A DNA stretch of 64,000 bases from Snodgrassella sp945267035 (GTDB lineage: Bacteria; Pseudomonadota; Gammaproteobacteria; Burkholderiales; Neisseriaceae). Shown in pieces: positions 44,605 through 54,799 of the stretch (the stretch's first letter is position 1; the number at the start of each line of letters is the position of its first letter). The DNA lies in contig NZ_JAFNPF010000001.1 in NCBI RefSeq assembly GCF_026535915.1, positions 186,001 through 250,000 on the forward strand, read 5' to 3'. Position numbers and translations under genes: made by a program. A model generated the notes under the pieces. It did no database searches, was not told the DNA's origin, and saw only the letters and a program-made list of their open reading frames with translations.

Positions 44605-45990
44605 ATGTTATTTGAATTGAATGAGCATAGCAGAAGTGAACTGCTGAATGAATGCCGCCGTTTGGTGCGACTGGCTCTGCCCATTCTGATTGCTCAAGCT
44701 GCTCAGGTGGGTGTCGGTGCGGTGGACACCATGATGGCCGGACATGCCAGTGCCAACGATCTGGCTGGTGTGGCTTTGGGTTCTAACGTTTTTACCACTT
44801 TGTATATAACATTATTAGGTGTGATGGCTGCTTTGCAACCAATTTTGGCGCAGTTATACGGTGCGGGAAAAACGACTGAAATCGGTGAACAAGGACGGCA
44901 AGGTCTGTGGTTTGGGTTGTTTTTAGGTGTTTTAGGCATGCTTTTGCTTTGGGCGTTGATTTCGCCATTGCAAGCGTATTTTAATATGGGAAAGTATGTC
45001 ACCCAAACATTTGGTCAATTTGTGTTTTTTATTTCGCTGGGTTTGCCGGCAGCGATGATTCATCGTTCTTTATATGCCTTTGCTTCTTCTTTAAACAAAC
45101 CAAAGACTATTATGATCGTCAGTCTGATTGCTTTGTTGCTGAATATTCCTCTTAATTATGTATTTGTGTATGGAAAATTTGGCCTGCCCGCTATGGGTGG
45201 TGCAGGTTGTGGTCTGGCTTCGGCAATTTGTTTTTGGTTTAACGCTATTGTGTTGGGTATCTATATTGTTCGTCAGCGTTTTTTTGCTCCTTTTGGCTTG
45301 TTTGCCCGTTTTGAGTGGCCAAATTGGCGCGCACAATGGGCAGTATTGCTGCTGGGCATTCCAATTGGGTTATCGTTTTTTCTGGAAGTGAGTTTGTTTA
45401 CGTTTATTGTGGCGTTGATTGCTCGATTCGGGGTAACGCAGGTTGCTGCGCAACAGGTGGTCATCAATATTACTTCGCTGATTTATATGATTCCACAAAG
45501 TGTTGGTATTGCTCTGGCAGTGTGTGTGGGACAGGCTGTTGGGGCTAATAATTGGGTACGCGCGCGCTTTGTCTCTGGCGTAGGGCTGGTGATGGGGTTG
45601 ATTGGCGCTTGCTGTACCGGTGTGATGTTGTTGATATTCCGCCATTTCTGGATAGGGTTGTTTACACAAGAACAGGATGTAATTGTGTTAGGCGGAACAT
45701 TGCTCATTTTTGCGGCAATTTTCCAGCTCTCTGATGCCACCCAAACTATCGCTTCTTATGCATTGCGTGGCTATAAACTGATCAAAGTACCGATGGTCAT
45801 CCATGCGATTACATTTTGGGGACTGGGGTTAGGGATTGGCTGTTTGTTTGGTTTGTATTTCAATATGGCACTCTATGGTTTCTGGTTAGCGTTGGTGATC
45901 GCTTTAACTGGAGCAGCAGTTGCCTTAGTGTGGTATCTGAACCGAAAAAGTCAGTCATTGGTCCATCAGCATAGCGAAAGAGAATCATGA
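44605..45990 (+). CDS. norM: MATE-family multidrug efflux protein NorM
   Basis: Twelve-helix exporter, 461 residues, driven by Na+ or H+ gradient. The N-terminal ALPILIAQAAQVGVGAVDTMMAGHAS and LYGAGKTTEIGEQGRQGLWFG follow neisserial NorM closely. Family members expel cationic dyes and fluoroquinolones. Its stop overlaps the murB start by 4 bases (ATGA), so the two are probably co-translated even though their roles differ. Confidence 0.92.
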   Translation: MLFELNEHSRSELLNECRRLVRLALPILIAQAAQVGVGAVDTMMAGHASANDLAGVALGSNVFTTLYITLLGVMAALQPILAQLYGAGKTTEIGEQGRQGLWFGLFLGVLGMLLLWALISPLQAYFNMGKYVTQTFGQFVFFISLGLPAAMIHRSLYAFASSLNKPKTIMIVSLIALLLNIPLNYVFVYGKFGLPAMGGAGCGLASAICFWFNAIVLGIYIVRQRFFAPFGLFARFEWPNWRAQWAVLLLGIPIGLSFFLEVSLFTFIVALIARFGVTQVAAQQVVINITSLIYMIPQSVGIALAVCVGQAVGANNWVRARFVSGVGLVMGLIGACCTGVMLLIFRHFWIGLFTQEQDVIVLGGTLLIFAAIFQLSDATQTIASYALRGYKLIKVPMVIHAITFWGLGLGIGCLFGLYFNMALYGFWLALVIALTGAAVALVWYLNRKSQSLVHQHSERES

Positions 45991-47018
45991 TTAAAGTCAG
46001 TTATGATGCTGATTTACAAGCCCTGCATACTTTTGGTTTGCCTGTACGGGCTCAGGCTCTGGTCACTTTGACGGATAAAAATCAATTAAAAGATATATTG
46101 GCTTTACCGGAATACGATGCACAGCAGGTGCTGTGGCTGGGCGGTGGCAGTAATATTTTGTTTTGCGCTGATTACCCAGGCTTGGTGGTGCGCATGGCAA
46201 ATCGTGGTATTCAGCTGATGGCTGATGATGGCGACAAAGTACTGGTCGAAGCAGCAGCTGGGGAAAACTGGCATGATTTTGTGCAATACACCGTTGCTCA
46301 AGGCTGGAGTGGGTTGGAAAACTTAAGTCTCATTCCCGGCACAGTTGGGGCTGCTCCGGTACAGAATATCGGTGCTTATGGTGTTGAAGTTCAATCGTGT
46401 ATTGCGGCGGTTCATTGTTTTGATCTGATGACAGAACAGTGGGTATGGCTGAAGGCGGATGACTGTCATTTTGCCTATCGAGACAGTATTTTTAAGCATG
46501 CTGCCGGTAAACGATATGTCATTACCTCAGTACAATTTGCGCTTTCACGTCATTTTAAACCCCAGCTTCATTATGGCGATTTGGAACAAAAGGCCAATGA
46601 GCTGGCGCAAAATCAACCTCTCAATGCAGCCATAGTTGCTCAGGCAATCTGCGATATTCGTCGCCATAAATTACCAGATCCGCGATTACTCGGAAATGCA
46701 GGTAGTTTTTTTAAAAATCCAATTGTAAATGCCCAAGCAGCAGCAGTATTATTAGAGCAGAATCCTCATATGCCGCATTATCCACAATCTGACGGGCGTA
46801 TCAAACTGGCTGCAGGCTGGTTAATCGACCAGTGCGGGCTAAAAGGCCATCAGTTAGGTGGCGCGGCTGTGCATGATCGACAAGCTTTGGTGCTGGTTAA
46901 TAAAAATCAGGCTACCGCAGCCGATGTGGTAGCGCTGGCACAATACATATGTGCTTGTGTGGCTAAACGTTTTGCGGTGCAACTGGAAACAGAACCAGTT
47001 TGGCTGCCCCAATCTTGA
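45987..47018 (+). CDS. murB: UDP-N-acetylenolpyruvoylglucosamine reductase
   Basis: Second step of UDP-MurNAc synthesis for peptidoglycan, with FAD and NADPH. FAD-binding LWLGGGSNILF, LIPGTVGAAPVQNIGAYG, the YRDSIFK segment with the conserved Tyr, and GNAGSFFKNP with the proton-donor Ser are present. The length of 343 residues is type I MurB, as in E. coli. It overlaps norM by 4 bases. Confidence 0.96.
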   Translation: MIKVSYDADLQALHTFGLPVRAQALVTLTDKNQLKDILALPEYDAQQVLWLGGGSNILFCADYPGLVVRMANRGIQLMADDGDKVLVEAAAGENWHDFVQYTVAQGWSGLENLSLIPGTVGAAPVQNIGAYGVEVQSCIAAVHCFDLMTEQWVWLKADDCHFAYRDSIFKHAAGKRYVITSVQFALSRHFKPQLHYGDLEQKANELAQNQPLNAAIVAQAICDIRRHKLPDPRLLGNAGSFFKNPIVNAQAAAVLLEQNPHMPHYPQSDGRIKLAAGWLIDQCGLKGHQLGGAAVHDRQALVLVNKNQATAADVVALAQYICACVAKRFAVQLETEPVWLPQS

Positions 47019-47109
47019 TGAGGCATTGAGAGCTTGAGCAGTATATATGGTATGAACCGTAATACATTCCCACCACCGAATGAAGATAGATAATTGAAAG
47101 AAAAATCTA

Positions 47110-47757
47110 ATGGTCAAAGGATCACGCCCGAATACCTATAACCGCATCATTGACGCCAGTTTGAAGCTGTTTAATGAAGAAGGGGAACGTAACGTCACTA
47201 CTAATCATATTGCTTCGTATCTGGGGATCAGTCCTGGTAATCTGTATTATCATTTCCGCAATAAAGATGAAATCATCATGCAGCTGTTTAAACGTTATAG
47301 TGAAGAACTGTTGCGTTATTTATTGCAGGCAGCACCGCCACAAACCACCGAAGCCATCAAAAACTATATGTTTGGTGTATATGATGTCATGTGGCAGTAC
47401 CGGTTTTTGTTCAGTGATTTAAATGCGATGCTATCGCGCAGTGCTGAATTATTGGGCGAACACAATAAATTTACCCGTGTTCAGGTATCACCTATGTTGC
47501 TTAATATGTTGCAACATTTAACTGATATCGGTTTGATTCAGACTGATGAAACAGCGCGCAAAGACATGGCGGTTAATATTTGGTTAATTACCAAGTACTG
47601 GTGTGACTATGACAGTGCTTTATATGCACCCTCTTTGACAGAAGCCTCAAAATACCGAGGCACTTATCAAACTTTAAGTTTACTCAGACCCTACGTCAGT
47701 GCTGATTTTCGTGAAGAATTCAATCAGATGATGACCGAACTGTATCACCACGTATAA
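47110..47757 (+). CDS. TetR-family regulator
   Basis: A 215-residue regulator with an N-terminal TetR HTH (RIIDASLKLFNEEGERNVTTNHIASYLGISPGNLYYHFRNKDEI). The C-terminal helical domain (TTEAIKNYMFGVYDVMWQYRFLFSDLNAMLSRS) is of the TetR_C type often seen next to fatty-acid or unknown regulons; the ligand is unknown. It lies 91 bases behind murB on the same strand. No divergent partner gene is present, so its target is not apparent. Confidence 0.85.
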   Translation: MVKGSRPNTYNRIIDASLKLFNEEGERNVTTNHIASYLGISPGNLYYHFRNKDEIIMQLFKRYSEELLRYLLQAAPPQTTEAIKNYMFGVYDVMWQYRFLFSDLNAMLSRSAELLGEHNKFTRVQVSPMLLNMLQHLTDIGLIQTDETARKDMAVNIWLITKYWCDYDSALYAPSLTEASKYRGTYQTLSLLRPYVSADFREEFNQMMTELYHHV

Positions 47758-48643
47758 TTTTCTTTTTGATATTAAACGTATTAAGTCTGGCGTGATCTAT
47801 CCTTGGGCATAATTTCATCTTTATGCCTGAGGAACATTGGCAAAAATCAGCCAAATCAACTTCGCTGATTTCATTTTTCTTAGGGTATATCCTTCATGCC
47901 GAGGGGATCAGCAGAATATTAAAAATCTGTTTTATCTTTTCTATAATCGTTGCTGCGCCTGCTTCTAGAGGAAAAACATTATTTTTGTCCCGACAATAAT
48001 CTTAACTACCATGTGCTGAAAAAAAATTGACCGATTCAATAGCAAACCCACTTCGATTGTTTTAACTATCTTTCTCAAGATTTTTTGAGTCTGGATGCTC
48101 AAGATAACAGTCAAAACTAGCAACTCAAATGTTGTTACCAAAAAGGCAGCCATAAATGGTATGGCTACCCATTTTGGTAGATCATCTAAATTAATTTAAT
48201 CATTCAGCCAATTAAGGTGACAGTTGATCATATAGTTGAAGCTAATTGTTTTTTCAAAATCTCATGTTGAACATTGAGTCATTGAAGATGATTCAGATGT
48301 TGATTTATCCCATCGTTAGCGCAGTGCAAATAATATTTATCTTCATGATTAAATGTTGTGTGACATTAAAAATATGATCATTGATGGTTGTTAATCATAT
48401 TGCTTATCAACTCTGATCATCATAAATGATTGCAATGGTTGCCGTTGGAATACAGGACTTATTAATACCTTGAGCATCTGGTGAAGTATTTGCTAATACA
48501 TTAAATGATTTCAATATCTATAGCAAAACACACGGTAAATTAGGGTTTAAAGCGTTTATTTAATTTGCATATGAAAGTTTAATGACTATTGTATTGCTAA
48601 TTTTCAGCTATACGGGGTGCAAATATTCAGCTAACTGAGATGT
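47758..48643. other. Intergenic region without a clear gene
   Basis: About 890 bases. A 62-residue minus-strand frame (47965-48153) is hydrophobic (FELLVLTVILSIQTQKILRK) and could be the relic of a membrane protein, but has no ribosome site or recognisable family. The rest shows nothing. Confidence 0.45.
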
Positions 48644-49645
48644 TTAAGTACTGATTGGTCGGCTGGCGCCCATTCGAATGCTTTCGAATTTGCCACAAGG
48701 AATTTGCTGCTGAGCGCAGGCTTCAGCCAGTAATTGTGGCGGTTCGTCTAATGGCTCATCAGCCAATTCAAAAGCCCCCCAATGCATACCTATGGCATGA
48801 CGACAATGGAGTATTTTAAAGATTTCCACTGCCTGCTGCGGATCAATGTGCTGGTTTTGCATAAACCAGCGCGGGGCATAAGCGCCAATCTGGATAGCCG
48901 CCATGTCTATGCGCGGAAAGCGAGCAGCAATCTGTTGAAACATAAATTCGTTAAATCCGGTATCACCACTAAAGTAGGTAAATGATTCAGCCACCTGCAT
49001 TATCCAGCCACACCATAAACTTTGGTTACGATCAAATATACCGCGCTGGCTCCAGTGTTGAGCAGGCACGCAATGGAAGTGAATCCCTTTGCAGTTCGCC
49101 GACTCCCACCAATCCAGTTCAATGACATTTTTGACGCCCATGTTGAGCATTTTTGGTTTTAGTCCCAAAGGGACAACAGCCGTAATTGACGGAAAGCGTC
49201 GTGCTAACTGAATAATGCTGGCTCTGTCCAGATGATCATAGTGGTTGTGTGATAGAGCAATCACGTCGATATCCGGTAACTCGTCAATGGTGGCGGCCGG
49301 TTGTGTGCGCCGTTTGGGTCCGATAAATGAAACGGGGGAAACCCGTTGTGAAAATACCGGATCAGTAATAATGGTGCAGTCTCTTAGACGCAATAAAATG
49401 GTTGCATGGCTGATCCACCAAAGCCGATTATCCGGTAAATTGAAATCAGGCTGTTGATACCAATGACGGGCAAACTCCGCATATCCTTGTTTGGGCGGTT
49501 TAGGTAAGCGTTGTGAAAATCTTTCCCAATTCCATCGAAATACATCACGCTGCTTAATCATGATAGGTTGCGGATTACAAAATCCATCAGGAGTATGGTG
49601 AGGTTTGCTAGGATCGTAATAAGGATTATTTTTTTTCAATAACAT
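48644..49645 (-). CDS. MBL-fold metallohydrolase (NAPE-PLD-like)
   Basis: A 333-residue metallo-beta-lactamase-fold enzyme. The metal site SHNHYDHLD, an upstream WWISHATILLRLRDCTIITDPVFS and later YFSGDTGFNE and IGMHWGAFELADEPL fit the NAPE-phospholipase D/UlaG-like group, which cleaves phosphodiester or ester bonds. The N-terminus has no signal peptide, so it is cytoplasmic or membrane-associated. The substrate is unknown. Single gene with AT-rich flanks. Confidence 0.85.
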   Translation of the reverse strand: MLLKKNNPYYDPSKPHHTPDGFCNPQPIMIKQRDVFRWNWERFSQRLPKPPKQGYAEFARHWYQQPDFNLPDNRLWWISHATILLRLRDCTIITDPVFSQRVSPVSFIGPKRRTQPAATIDELPDIDVIALSHNHYDHLDRASIIQLARRFPSITAVVPLGLKPKMLNMGVKNVIELDWWESANCKGIHFHCVPAQHWSQRGIFDRNQSLWCGWIMQVAESFTYFSGDTGFNEFMFQQIAARFPRIDMAAIQIGAYAPRWFMQNQHIDPQQAVEIFKILHCRHAIGMHWGAFELADEPLDEPPQLLAEACAQQQIPCGKFESIRMGASRPIST

Positions 49646-49931
49646 TATCTGATTTTTATCTAAATCAAAAAAGATAATTTGAGCTAGATCTGGCTGGAAA
49701 TAATGGGAAAGTTCATTTTAACGTATCTGCGGTGAAGCAGACGATTTTTTTGCTGTTTAATAGAAAATATCTTTAAAAATTTTGCTGCATGAACGCAAAT
49801 TCATCTAGCAGGGATTAGGATTATTGTAGAAATAAAGTAACTATAGTTATTGTTATTTAAGTTATTAAATGATAATATATGTTTTCTTTTCTTTGCACTT
49901 ATTAAAAATTATTAATAAATCGGAGTGTTCA

Positions 49932-51344
49932 ATGCAGAAATTATTTGTCATTACGTTAAGTATTTTATTGGCAAGTTGTTCCTTGTTCTTCGACAACCCA
50001 GAAGATAAGTTTAATCAAGGCGATTATTCTGGTGGAATTAAAATTTTGGCGCAGAACTATAATGCCAAAAGTGAGCGTTTGAAGAAAAAAAACAAGGAAT
50101 GGAAACAAAAGGATGTAGATTATCTAAAAAATACGGTGACTAAGGTGTCACAGATGGCACAAAAAAATATTGACCAAGCGCATGCACAAAACTATGACGA
50201 AAAAATTAGAAATTATAAATTGTTATTGACGATGCAACAGAAGCTAAGCGGACGAGGCTATAGTAACTTTATTGAGGATTTTTTAAAGCAGTATCCTGAG
50301 GAAAATTTAAAACAGAGTATTGCCTCCCAGTATTATGATAAAGCGGACAATATTGTGGTAGGTAATAGTCAGGATTATCTACGCAAAGCAAAGGAATATC
50401 GAGAAGGGATCAAGTATTTTAATTACAAGGACATTGCTAAGCGTGCGGAAGAAAGTCAGAACTTATACTATACAACGGCTGCTGAAGAGTTTTATCGTGC
50501 CGCACAAAATGACGTGAAAAATCAAAATTATAAACAAGCCGTGATCAATTTTCAGAAAGCACAGCAAGTTTATAAACCTCTAGGAAATTACAAAGACAGC
50601 GTCAAACAAGCCGCTTTTTATGAAAAAAAATGGCGTACTTTGGAAGCTCAAGCAAATTATCAAATGGGGAAAACAGTCAGTCAAAAAGCCAAGCTGTTTA
50701 AAGATCATCGCCTAGCCGCTTCATATTTTAACAGCGCTGTGGAAGTGTACCGCCAGTATGGGCCATACCTAGACGCGGCTCAACTGGCTTCGAGTCACTA
50801 TCGTCAAGGACGAATCAAAATTTATATTGATGCAGAGTCTGTTTACAGTGAGAACATTCGTAGAGAGTTGCGCGAATGGTATATTGATTTTGTTTCATCC
50901 CCCGAGCAAGCTAATCTGGTCATTAACCTCACCACCAAAAAAGATTACCAACAAAAACGTGACAACGTTCAATCAATGACACGGCACGATAATATTAAGG
51001 TTGGAACAGAGAAAGTTGATGATGGACAGGGTAATATGGTTGATCGACCGGTAATGAAAAATATTGCTTTTACTGAGTACTGTCAGAAAACCGTTAATAG
51101 GTCGACCATCAAAGCTACTGTTCGGATGAAAGGATTATATTATTTGAACAAGGATTATTATGGTAAAAGTCTATCTTCGGAAACCCGTTGCTGGTTTGAT
51201 CGGAAAGCTCCTGCCAAATACAAACCCTACACCAAAAATAGTTTACTGAGTCAGGCTAAATTGGAGGGGCAGGCTCGTGAAGACTTGTGGTCGAACATTA
51301 AAGATGAAATAAAATATGTATCTTCTGAACTGAGTAAGATGTAA
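49932..51344 (+). CDS. Large predicted lipoprotein with TPR-like helices
   Basis: A 470-residue lipoprotein: MQKLFVITLSILLASC, lipidated Cys16. The middle part (about 20-280) is helical with recurring YDKA, FYRAAQNDVKNQNYKQAVINFQKAQQVY and SYFNSAVEVYRQYG segments that resemble tetratricopeptide repeats. The last ~190 residues look beta-rich (LVINLTTKKDYQQKRDNV, IKATVRMKGLYYLNKDYYGK). I recognise no named family. I choose ATG 49932 because CGGAG precedes it and the signal peptide starts there; the frame is open back to 49869. It may be an outer-membrane scaffold facing the periplasm. Confidence 0.75.
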   Translation: MQKLFVITLSILLASCSLFFDNPEDKFNQGDYSGGIKILAQNYNAKSERLKKKNKEWKQKDVDYLKNTVTKVSQMAQKNIDQAHAQNYDEKIRNYKLLLTMQQKLSGRGYSNFIEDFLKQYPEENLKQSIASQYYDKADNIVVGNSQDYLRKAKEYREGIKYFNYKDIAKRAEESQNLYYTTAAEEFYRAAQNDVKNQNYKQAVINFQKAQQVYKPLGNYKDSVKQAAFYEKKWRTLEAQANYQMGKTVSQKAKLFKDHRLAASYFNSAVEVYRQYGPYLDAAQLASSHYRQGRIKIYIDAESVYSENIRRELREWYIDFVSSPEQANLVINLTTKKDYQQKRDNVQSMTRHDNIKVGTEKVDDGQGNMVDRPVMKNIAFTEYCQKTVNRSTIKATVRMKGLYYLNKDYYGKSLSSETRCWFDRKAPAKYKPYTKNSLLSQAKLEGQAREDLWSNIKDEIKYVSSELSKM

Positions 51345-51451
51345 ATCTTTATCCTTGCAGATGAATTAGATTGGCACAGCCGTCCATTAACACGGTAAGC
51401 CTAATGAAACGGGCTGTGGCAATATTCGATTTAAGCCATGGTCTGTTCACC

Positions 51452-51500
51452 CAGCCTTGTTGATAACTGAATACTTTTCGGATATCAACAAGGCTGTTTT
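51452..51500 (+). terminator. Long-stem terminator after the lipoprotein gene
   Basis: Fourteen-base perfect arms CAGCCTTGTTGATA/TATCAACAAGGCTG with a 17-base loop, followed by TTTTC. It lies about 110 bases past the lipoprotein stop codon. A weaker hairpin CACAGCC/GGCTGTG lies before it at about 51376-51420. Confidence 0.7.
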
Positions 51501-52066
51501 CATTAAGGTATAAGCTTAATGTTGCTGGAGATGCAATCTTCTCTTTAAATTTGGTTTGAGTAGATGATGATTAGTTAGTCTGTACAGAGCAAAGGGCGGT
51601 GGAAATTATTTTAAGGTGATTTTATTTGTAGCGGTCATTTTTTGCGCTCGTCATGTTGCCAGGAACGTAAGGAAAACGGGTTAGCCCAGTTTAGTAGCTT
51701 ATGGACTAATTAATTTGGAGGTCATCTGCCACTTCAAGTGCAATTATGCGTAATATATTCAGACAGAATAGATGATGAAGTAGCATAAATCCTCTATCAA
51801 GATAAAACCATATTTTGGTATAAATGATCTGCATGATAGGTTGATGCATTTGTCCGCCGCTGCCAGTACACGGTATCCGGCTGTCTATACTGTTTTGTAT
51901 TGATCAGCATTCAAGTTAGCCATGTCTAGGGTTCAATGGATTTTGTCGTTTTTTAGCGTTGATATTGATGTTATTCAATGATGTGATGCTCTGAATTGAT
52001 CTATAATAAGAGATGATAAAAAAGTGCAGCTTAGGCTGCTGTTGTTATTAAATGAAAAGGATAGTT
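51501..52066. other. Intergenic region before pta
   Basis: About 570 bases. A short open stretch near 51600 reads YFKVILFVAVIFCARHVARN, hydrophobic, but has no start signal and ends soon. I see no gene; the pta promoter should be near the right end. Confidence 0.45.
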
Positions 52067-53758
52067 ATGCCGCAATTTTTGCTGGTGCCAACAGGGGCAC
52101 AAAACGGATTGACCGCTATTGGTCTGGGTGTTGCACAAACCTTTGCTCTGAAAAAACACACTCCGCTGTATTTCAAGCCGGTAAGTGCTGATGTTGCTGA
52201 TCAAACAGCTGCTTTGGTGCAAGGGCTTTTGGGTCAAACTATGCCTGAACCTTTGTCCTTGACCAAACTGGATGAGCAGGTTTATCAAGGTCGGGCTGAT
52301 GATGCTATTGAAGGTTTTGTTGCCACTTTTGACCAAGTAGCGCAGGCTGCGCATGAAGTAGTGGTGGTTGAAGGCGTGGTTCCTGAAGCGGGCCGCAGCT
52401 ATCTGCCAGCACAGAATGTGAAAATTGCCGCAGCTTTGAATGCTCGCGTTATTCTGATTGCTGCCGTTGCGGATAAAACATCAGCTACAGTAGCAGCTGA
52501 ATTGTTGCTGTCTGCATATGATTATTCTTTTGGCCATACTGAAATCAGTGGTTTTATTCTAACTTCTGCTGTAGCTTTACCATCAGGCTTTGTCGATGAA
52601 GTTAAAAGTGTTTTGGCTCAGCATGGCAAACAGTTAGATTGTCTGGGTGCGGTTACCGCTGTGGCAACTTCAATTGAAGTGGGGCAGGTAAGCACTGTTG
52701 CTCAGGCTGTGGCTGCACAGTTGGATGCAGATTTATTGTGCCGTGAATTGGCTAAACCAGTTAACCAGCATTTGTCTCCGGCCGCTTTCCGCTATCAGAT
52801 GATGGATCGCGCTCGCAAAGCAAACAAACGCATCGTTTTACCAGAAGGTAATGAGCCACGTACTATTGCCGCCGCTGCCATCTGTGAAACTAAAGGCATT
52901 GCCCGTTGTGTTCTGCTGGCAAAACAATCAGAAGTAGAAGAAGTCGCTAAAGCTAAAGGCATTACTTTGCCATCTTCTCTAGAAATTATTGATCCAGACA
53001 GCATCCGTGCCCGTTATGTTGCTCCGATGGTTGAATTAAGAAAGAGCAAGGGTTTAACTCCTGAACAAGCTGAACAGCAATTACAAGATACGGTGGTATT
53101 GGGTACGATGATGTTGGCTACCGGTGATGTGGATGGTCTGGTGTCTGGTGCGGTACATACTACAGCCAATACCATTCGCCCAGCCTTGCAATTGATTAAA
53201 ACCGCGCCAGGTGCCAGTCTGGTATCTAGTGTGTTCTTCATGTTGATGCCTGATCAGGTTCTGGTTTATGGTGACTGTGCCGTTAATCCTAATCCGACTG
53301 CCGAACAGTTAGCTGACATTGCTATTCAGTCTGCTGATTCAGCCAAAGCGTTTGGTATCGATCCTAAAGTAGCCATGATATCTTATTCTACTGGTTCATC
53401 TGGTAGCGGTGCGGATGTTGATACGGTTAAAGAAGCCACAGCGTTAGCGAAGCAAAAACGTGGTGACTTAGATATTGATGGACCATTGCAATATGATGCG
53501 GCCAGTGTACCCAGTGTGGGCAAACAGAAGGCTCCAGACAGCAAAGTAGCTGGTCAGGCTACTGTGTTTGTTTTCCCTGATCTGAATACGGGTAATACCA
53601 CCTATAAAGCAGTTCAACGTAGCGCACATGTATTGAGTGTTGGACCCATGTTGCAAGGTTTGAATAAACCAGTCAATGACTTGTCCCGTGGTGCGTTGAT
53701 TGAAGATATTGTCTATACCATTGCATTGACAGCAATTCAGGCGACACAAATGAATTAA
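52067..53758 (+). CDS. pta: Phosphate acetyltransferase
   Basis: Converts acetyl-CoA and phosphate to acetyl phosphate, which yields ATP through acetate kinase. The N-terminal part (LVPTGAQNGLTAIGLGVAQTF) is the P-loop-like domain of the long form; the catalytic PTA_PTB domain starts at about RKANKRIVLPEGNEPRTI and ends DLSRGALIEDIVYTIALTAIQ. The length of 563 residues is shorter than E. coli Pta (714). Start at ATG 52067 behind AAAAGGA is preferred over ATG 52052. No ackA is adjacent. A terminator follows closely. Confidence 0.93.
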   Translation: MPQFLLVPTGAQNGLTAIGLGVAQTFALKKHTPLYFKPVSADVADQTAALVQGLLGQTMPEPLSLTKLDEQVYQGRADDAIEGFVATFDQVAQAAHEVVVVEGVVPEAGRSYLPAQNVKIAAALNARVILIAAVADKTSATVAAELLLSAYDYSFGHTEISGFILTSAVALPSGFVDEVKSVLAQHGKQLDCLGAVTAVATSIEVGQVSTVAQAVAAQLDADLLCRELAKPVNQHLSPAAFRYQMMDRARKANKRIVLPEGNEPRTIAAAAICETKGIARCVLLAKQSEVEEVAKAKGITLPSSLEIIDPDSIRARYVAPMVELRKSKGLTPEQAEQQLQDTVVLGTMMLATGDVDGLVSGAVHTTANTIRPALQLIKTAPGASLVSSVFFMLMPDQVLVYGDCAVNPNPTAEQLADIAIQSADSAKAFGIDPKVAMISYSTGSSGSGADVDTVKEATALAKQKRGDLDIDGPLQYDAASVPSVGKQKAPDSKVAGQATVFVFPDLNTGNTTYKAVQRSAHVLSVGPMLQGLNKPVNDLSRGALIEDIVYTIALTAIQATQMN

Positions 53759-53794
53759 CAGGTTGAAATAACTAATTATTTAGTTAGCCAACTT

Positions 53795-53827
53795 AAAAAA
53801 CAGGTGATATAGCATCACCTGTTTTTT
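53795..53827 (+). terminator. Terminator of pta
   Basis: Arms CAGGTGAT/ATCACCTG with a 5-base loop, flanked by A6 and T6, so it can work in both directions. Confidence 0.9.
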
Positions 53828-54042
53828 ACATTAAAGCAATTAAACTGGTTAATTATCAAAAAGCATGAAATAAAAAATCAATATCCGTTAAAAAAAAGTA
53901 GTAAATGGGTTTTTCTGAGATTATAGTTATAGTTTCTTGCTTATTTCTGCTTGATAAATTACAGTTTAGCAAACGGACTTAATATCCGAAAAAAAGCCAA
54001 GTATACAAGGACATATTGTAGAAATGAGGAAGTTGTAATACC

Positions 54043-54076
54043 AAAAAAATCGCCTGTGTGAGAAACAGGCGATTTT
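54043..54076 (-). terminator. Second terminator hairpin downstream of pta
   Basis: Arms AAAATCGCCTGT/ACAGGCGATTTT (54046-54057 and 54065-54076) with a 7-base loop. The longer T-run is on the minus strand, so it probably ends minus-strand transcripts, for example from the DUF3079 gene at 54.8 kb. It could also bound a small RNA. Confidence 0.75.
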
Positions 54077-54517
54077 ACTTATGTTTGTACTGTTTGGTTA
54101 ATATCATTATAAAGTGAGACTCATTTTCTTGATCATTGGGTCAAGTAGTGTTTTACAGCTCAGGATGATCACGCTACTTAACCTTTTGCTCTAAACTCAA
54201 TGTACTGGCATGGTAATCATCAAACTTGATCACATTAGAGATTAGCTACTGTAATACAAATACTATATTGGTGCGGTTTCCATGCACAGATTCAAAAATA
54301 ACCATAATACAGAGAGTATTAAGCCGAGGCTTAGAAGCCAAGGTAACTATTTGGGCTAAAAAAAATCAAACTGAACCCAACAGCCTAAAGCGTTGTTCTG
54401 CAATTAGCGATTAATTGATTCATTAGGCTGATGCAGGTCTCTCAGATTATGTGCTAAATATTTAGACTTAATCCACCTGATCACTTTTCGCTTCAGCCAA
54501 TCAATTGAATCTGATAA
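54077..54517. other. Region downstream of the DUF3079 gene
   Basis: About 440 bases with no supportable protein gene. An imperfect inverted repeat AAGTAG/CTACTT lies at about 54145-54182 with extra pairing bases either side. This may be the 3' untranslated part of the DUF3079 transcript. Confidence 0.4.
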
Positions 54518-54799
54518 TTATTTTTTCAGAGCTAATTTAATGTGTGGTTTGGTGGTTTTGTCGGATTCAGGTTCGGGCGATTGAGCTTGTTGCTCTGCTG
54601 CAATCTGCGCACGCTGTTTTTCTGAAAGTAATCCTGACCAGTCTCCATGCAAATACCACTGTTTACCAAAATCTTCACACGGATGGGGAATGCGAATGCA
54701 GCCATTACCGCACAACAGATCATCCTGACGACAGTATTTGTCACAGCCCCAGCAGATACGTTCCGGATGTTTAGGGTGAAGAGGAAAAATTTTTGACAT
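54518..54799 (-). CDS. DUF3079-family small protein
   Basis: A 93-residue protein starting MSKIFPLHPKHPERICWGCDKYC, the conserved opening of DUF3079. Six cysteines (WGCDKYC, LLCGNGC, PHPCED and others) suggest a metal-bound or disulfide-held core. The tail is charged and disordered. The function is unknown. Single gene, probably ended by the hairpin at 54043-54076. Confidence 0.8.
   Translation of the reverse strand: MSKIFPLHPKHPERICWGCDKYCRQDDLLCGNGCIRIPHPCEDFGKQWYLHGDWSGLLSEKQRAQIAAEQQAQSPEPESDKTTKPHIKLALKK

Noticed and set aside
47965..48153. 62-residue hydrophobic minus-strand frame
   Set aside because: No start signals and no recognisable family; kept only as a note in the intergenic entry.
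54226..54414. 62-residue plus-strand frame
   Set aside because: No ribosome site, no conserved pattern, lies in the probable 3' region of a minus-strand transcript.
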